The notes beneath the pieces were generated by a model that had not been told where the DNA came from, ran no database searches, and worked only from the letters and a program-made list of their open reading frames with translations. This document shows, piece by piece, positions 62,640-64,000 of a stretch of DNA of 64,000 nt. Origin of the DNA: Varanus komodoensis (Eukaryota > Chordata > Lepidosauria > Squamata > Varanidae); the NCBI RefSeq assembly GCF_004798865.1, contig NW_025335268.1:33953678-34017677 (forward strand), given 5' to 3'. The stretch's first letter is position 1. Every line of letters begins with the position of its first letter. The translations under genes were made by a program, and so were the position numbers.

Positions 62640-64000
62640 CGGCAGTTTGTTTATTTATTTATTTAAAACATTTTTACCCTGTCCTTACTGATAAAGTGTC
62701 TCAGAATGGCTTACAATTATTAAAATAGTAATATAATAGTACAATAATTAAAACAATAAATAACAAGCAGAACATAAATAGCAATTAATTCCACAAAACT
62801 AAAGAAAAAAGAAAGTAAAAAAAAAAGAAAATGTGACTGCCATCTTAAATCTTAAAACATCCCATATCCTTAATTCTTTAAATGATGGTTGAATAAAAAG
62901 GTCTTCCCCTCAGTTTCTGAGGGAAATAATAGCTGCAGAAACTCAGTGAGTCCTCTGTGGCAAGAGCAGTCAAATTGGACCACAGCTAGGCATTAATGGG
63001 AGGTGTGTGTCTCTCCCTGAAAGTAGCCCACATGCCCCTGCCTGTGCCCACAGATGGTGGTGAACAGAGCTGGGGGAAATCACTATGGGACAATGCCACG
63101 TTTTAATAGTGTTGCACGCCCCTCCTTTCCTAAATATGCATGGTTTCGGGGGCAGTGCTCAATTATTTATTGCAGCTATAGAACTCCCAAGAACCAAAGT
63201 TCTCTGGGAATTCTGTAGCCATCAGACACATGACATATAACCAGATATATTATATACATTTTAAAACTAGAATATAAAGTAAACACTAAGGCCCAAGTAA
63301 GCCCCGGCAGCAGTGCTTTAAAGTACAGTCAGATCTAAAAAAGGGAAACCAGAAGACAAAAAGGCTGGGAAACAAGGAAGAGACTCACTTTGCCCCTGAA
63401 AGAGCACGGTGGAGGTGCCTGGTGCTCCTCTCTGGGAAGTGTATTCCACAGCTGAGGTGCCACAACAGAAAAGACCTTTCTGATAGCTGCTCCTCTCAAG
63501 TCCTTAGTTAGGGGCTCAGTTTAATGGCCCTCATCCAGTCCATGACCACTCCCAGGACTGCTTCGGAACAGCTACTGCATCACCAAAATAGGATGGGAGG
63601 GAAAGATACAGCTGGCCCTCCTGGGTGTACTGAAGGCACCTCAGCCCAAACCTCTGGATAATGTCTCGCAGCAGTTGCATGGAGATACTGGGGGACAGGA
63701 TAGAGCCCAGTGGAACCTCATAGTATAGCAGCAGAGACAGAGAGCAATAAGCCCCCAGTACCATTTTCTGGAATCAGGCATGCAAGCAGGAGTGGAACCT
63801 TTGCAGTACAATACCTCCAGCTCCCAAGCCAGACACTCTGTCCAGAAGTGTCCCCTGGTCCATGGGAACGAAAGCCATGGGGAGGTCCAAGAGGATTTGA
63901 AGAGTGGCACTCCTGCCCCTCTCCTGGCAGAGGCATCCATCACAACAACCATTCCTATTCCACAATGAGGCTTGACGCCTGCTGGAAATGGATCTAGAGA
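62640..64000 (-). repeat. minus-strand LINE-like repeat relics at the window end
   Basis: A reversed LINE tail (62645-62990) is followed by a segment (about 63400-63970) with 'tattccacagctgaggtgcc', 'aaacctctggataatgtctc' and 'gagatactgggggacagga'. I recall these as parts of a common squamate repeat read on the minus strand. No kringle exon was found here. Confidence 0.45.

Noticed and set aside
62238-64000. The missing second half of the last K1-type kringle
   Set aside because: No RNPD...PWC motif occurs on the + strand here; the exon probably lies beyond the window.

Overview
The window looks like nuclear DNA of a squamate reptile, most likely a lizard. It is AT-rich and intron-rich. It carries a degraded BovB/RTE LINE, a Sauria-type tRNA SINE, many CR1 and L2-like LINE tails, MIR-like SINEs and non-autonomous hAT elements, a mix known from squamates. 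No rRNA, tRNA gene or CRISPR array was seen.

One region matters most. A complete plasminogen gene (PLG) lies on the + strand from 17771 to 44594. I traced 19 coding exons with consensus splice sites. Thirteen have lengths I recall as identical to human PLG (49, 136, 107, 115, 140, 121, 119, 163, 149, 94, 121, 107 and 146 nt). Together they give 2418 nt, or 805 residues: signal peptide, PAN domain, kringles 1 to 5, a CYGR/IVGG activation site and a trypsin-like domain with His616, Asp659 and Ser754. A poly(A) signal follows at 44678.

About 8.1 kb downstream, in the same orientation, a second gene starts at 52724 and runs off the right edge. Its first exon is nearly identical to PLG exon 1. 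Its next exons encode one kringle-4-type kringle, then a complete kringle-1-type kringle, then the first half of another kringle-1-type kringle. PAN, K2 and K3 are absent. All six exons join in frame (722 nt, 240 complete codons so far). The gene is therefore a plasminogen-derived, kringle-only (so far) secreted protein. It resembles primate apolipoprotein(a), which also lost PAN and K1-K3 and amplified a kringle. Here the gene is head-to-tail with PLG and amplifies K1, which points to an independent origin. The proximal promoter was copied too, including an HNF1-like site, so liver expression is plausible. A tract of about 515 bp covering K1 and its intron is only about 2% diverged between the two genes, which suggests recent gene conversion.

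Layout: 1-17460 is repeat-rich DNA without a recognisable host gene (nested BovB at 1180-5290, hAT element at 9079-9500). 17461-44700 is PLG. 44700-52440 is intergenic and full of LINE/SINE relics. 52441-62237 is the second gene, whose first intron holds a hAT element inside an old Ty3/Gypsy-like fragment. 62238-64000 is intron or flank with minus-strand repeat relics. Percentages and residue numbers were counted by hand.
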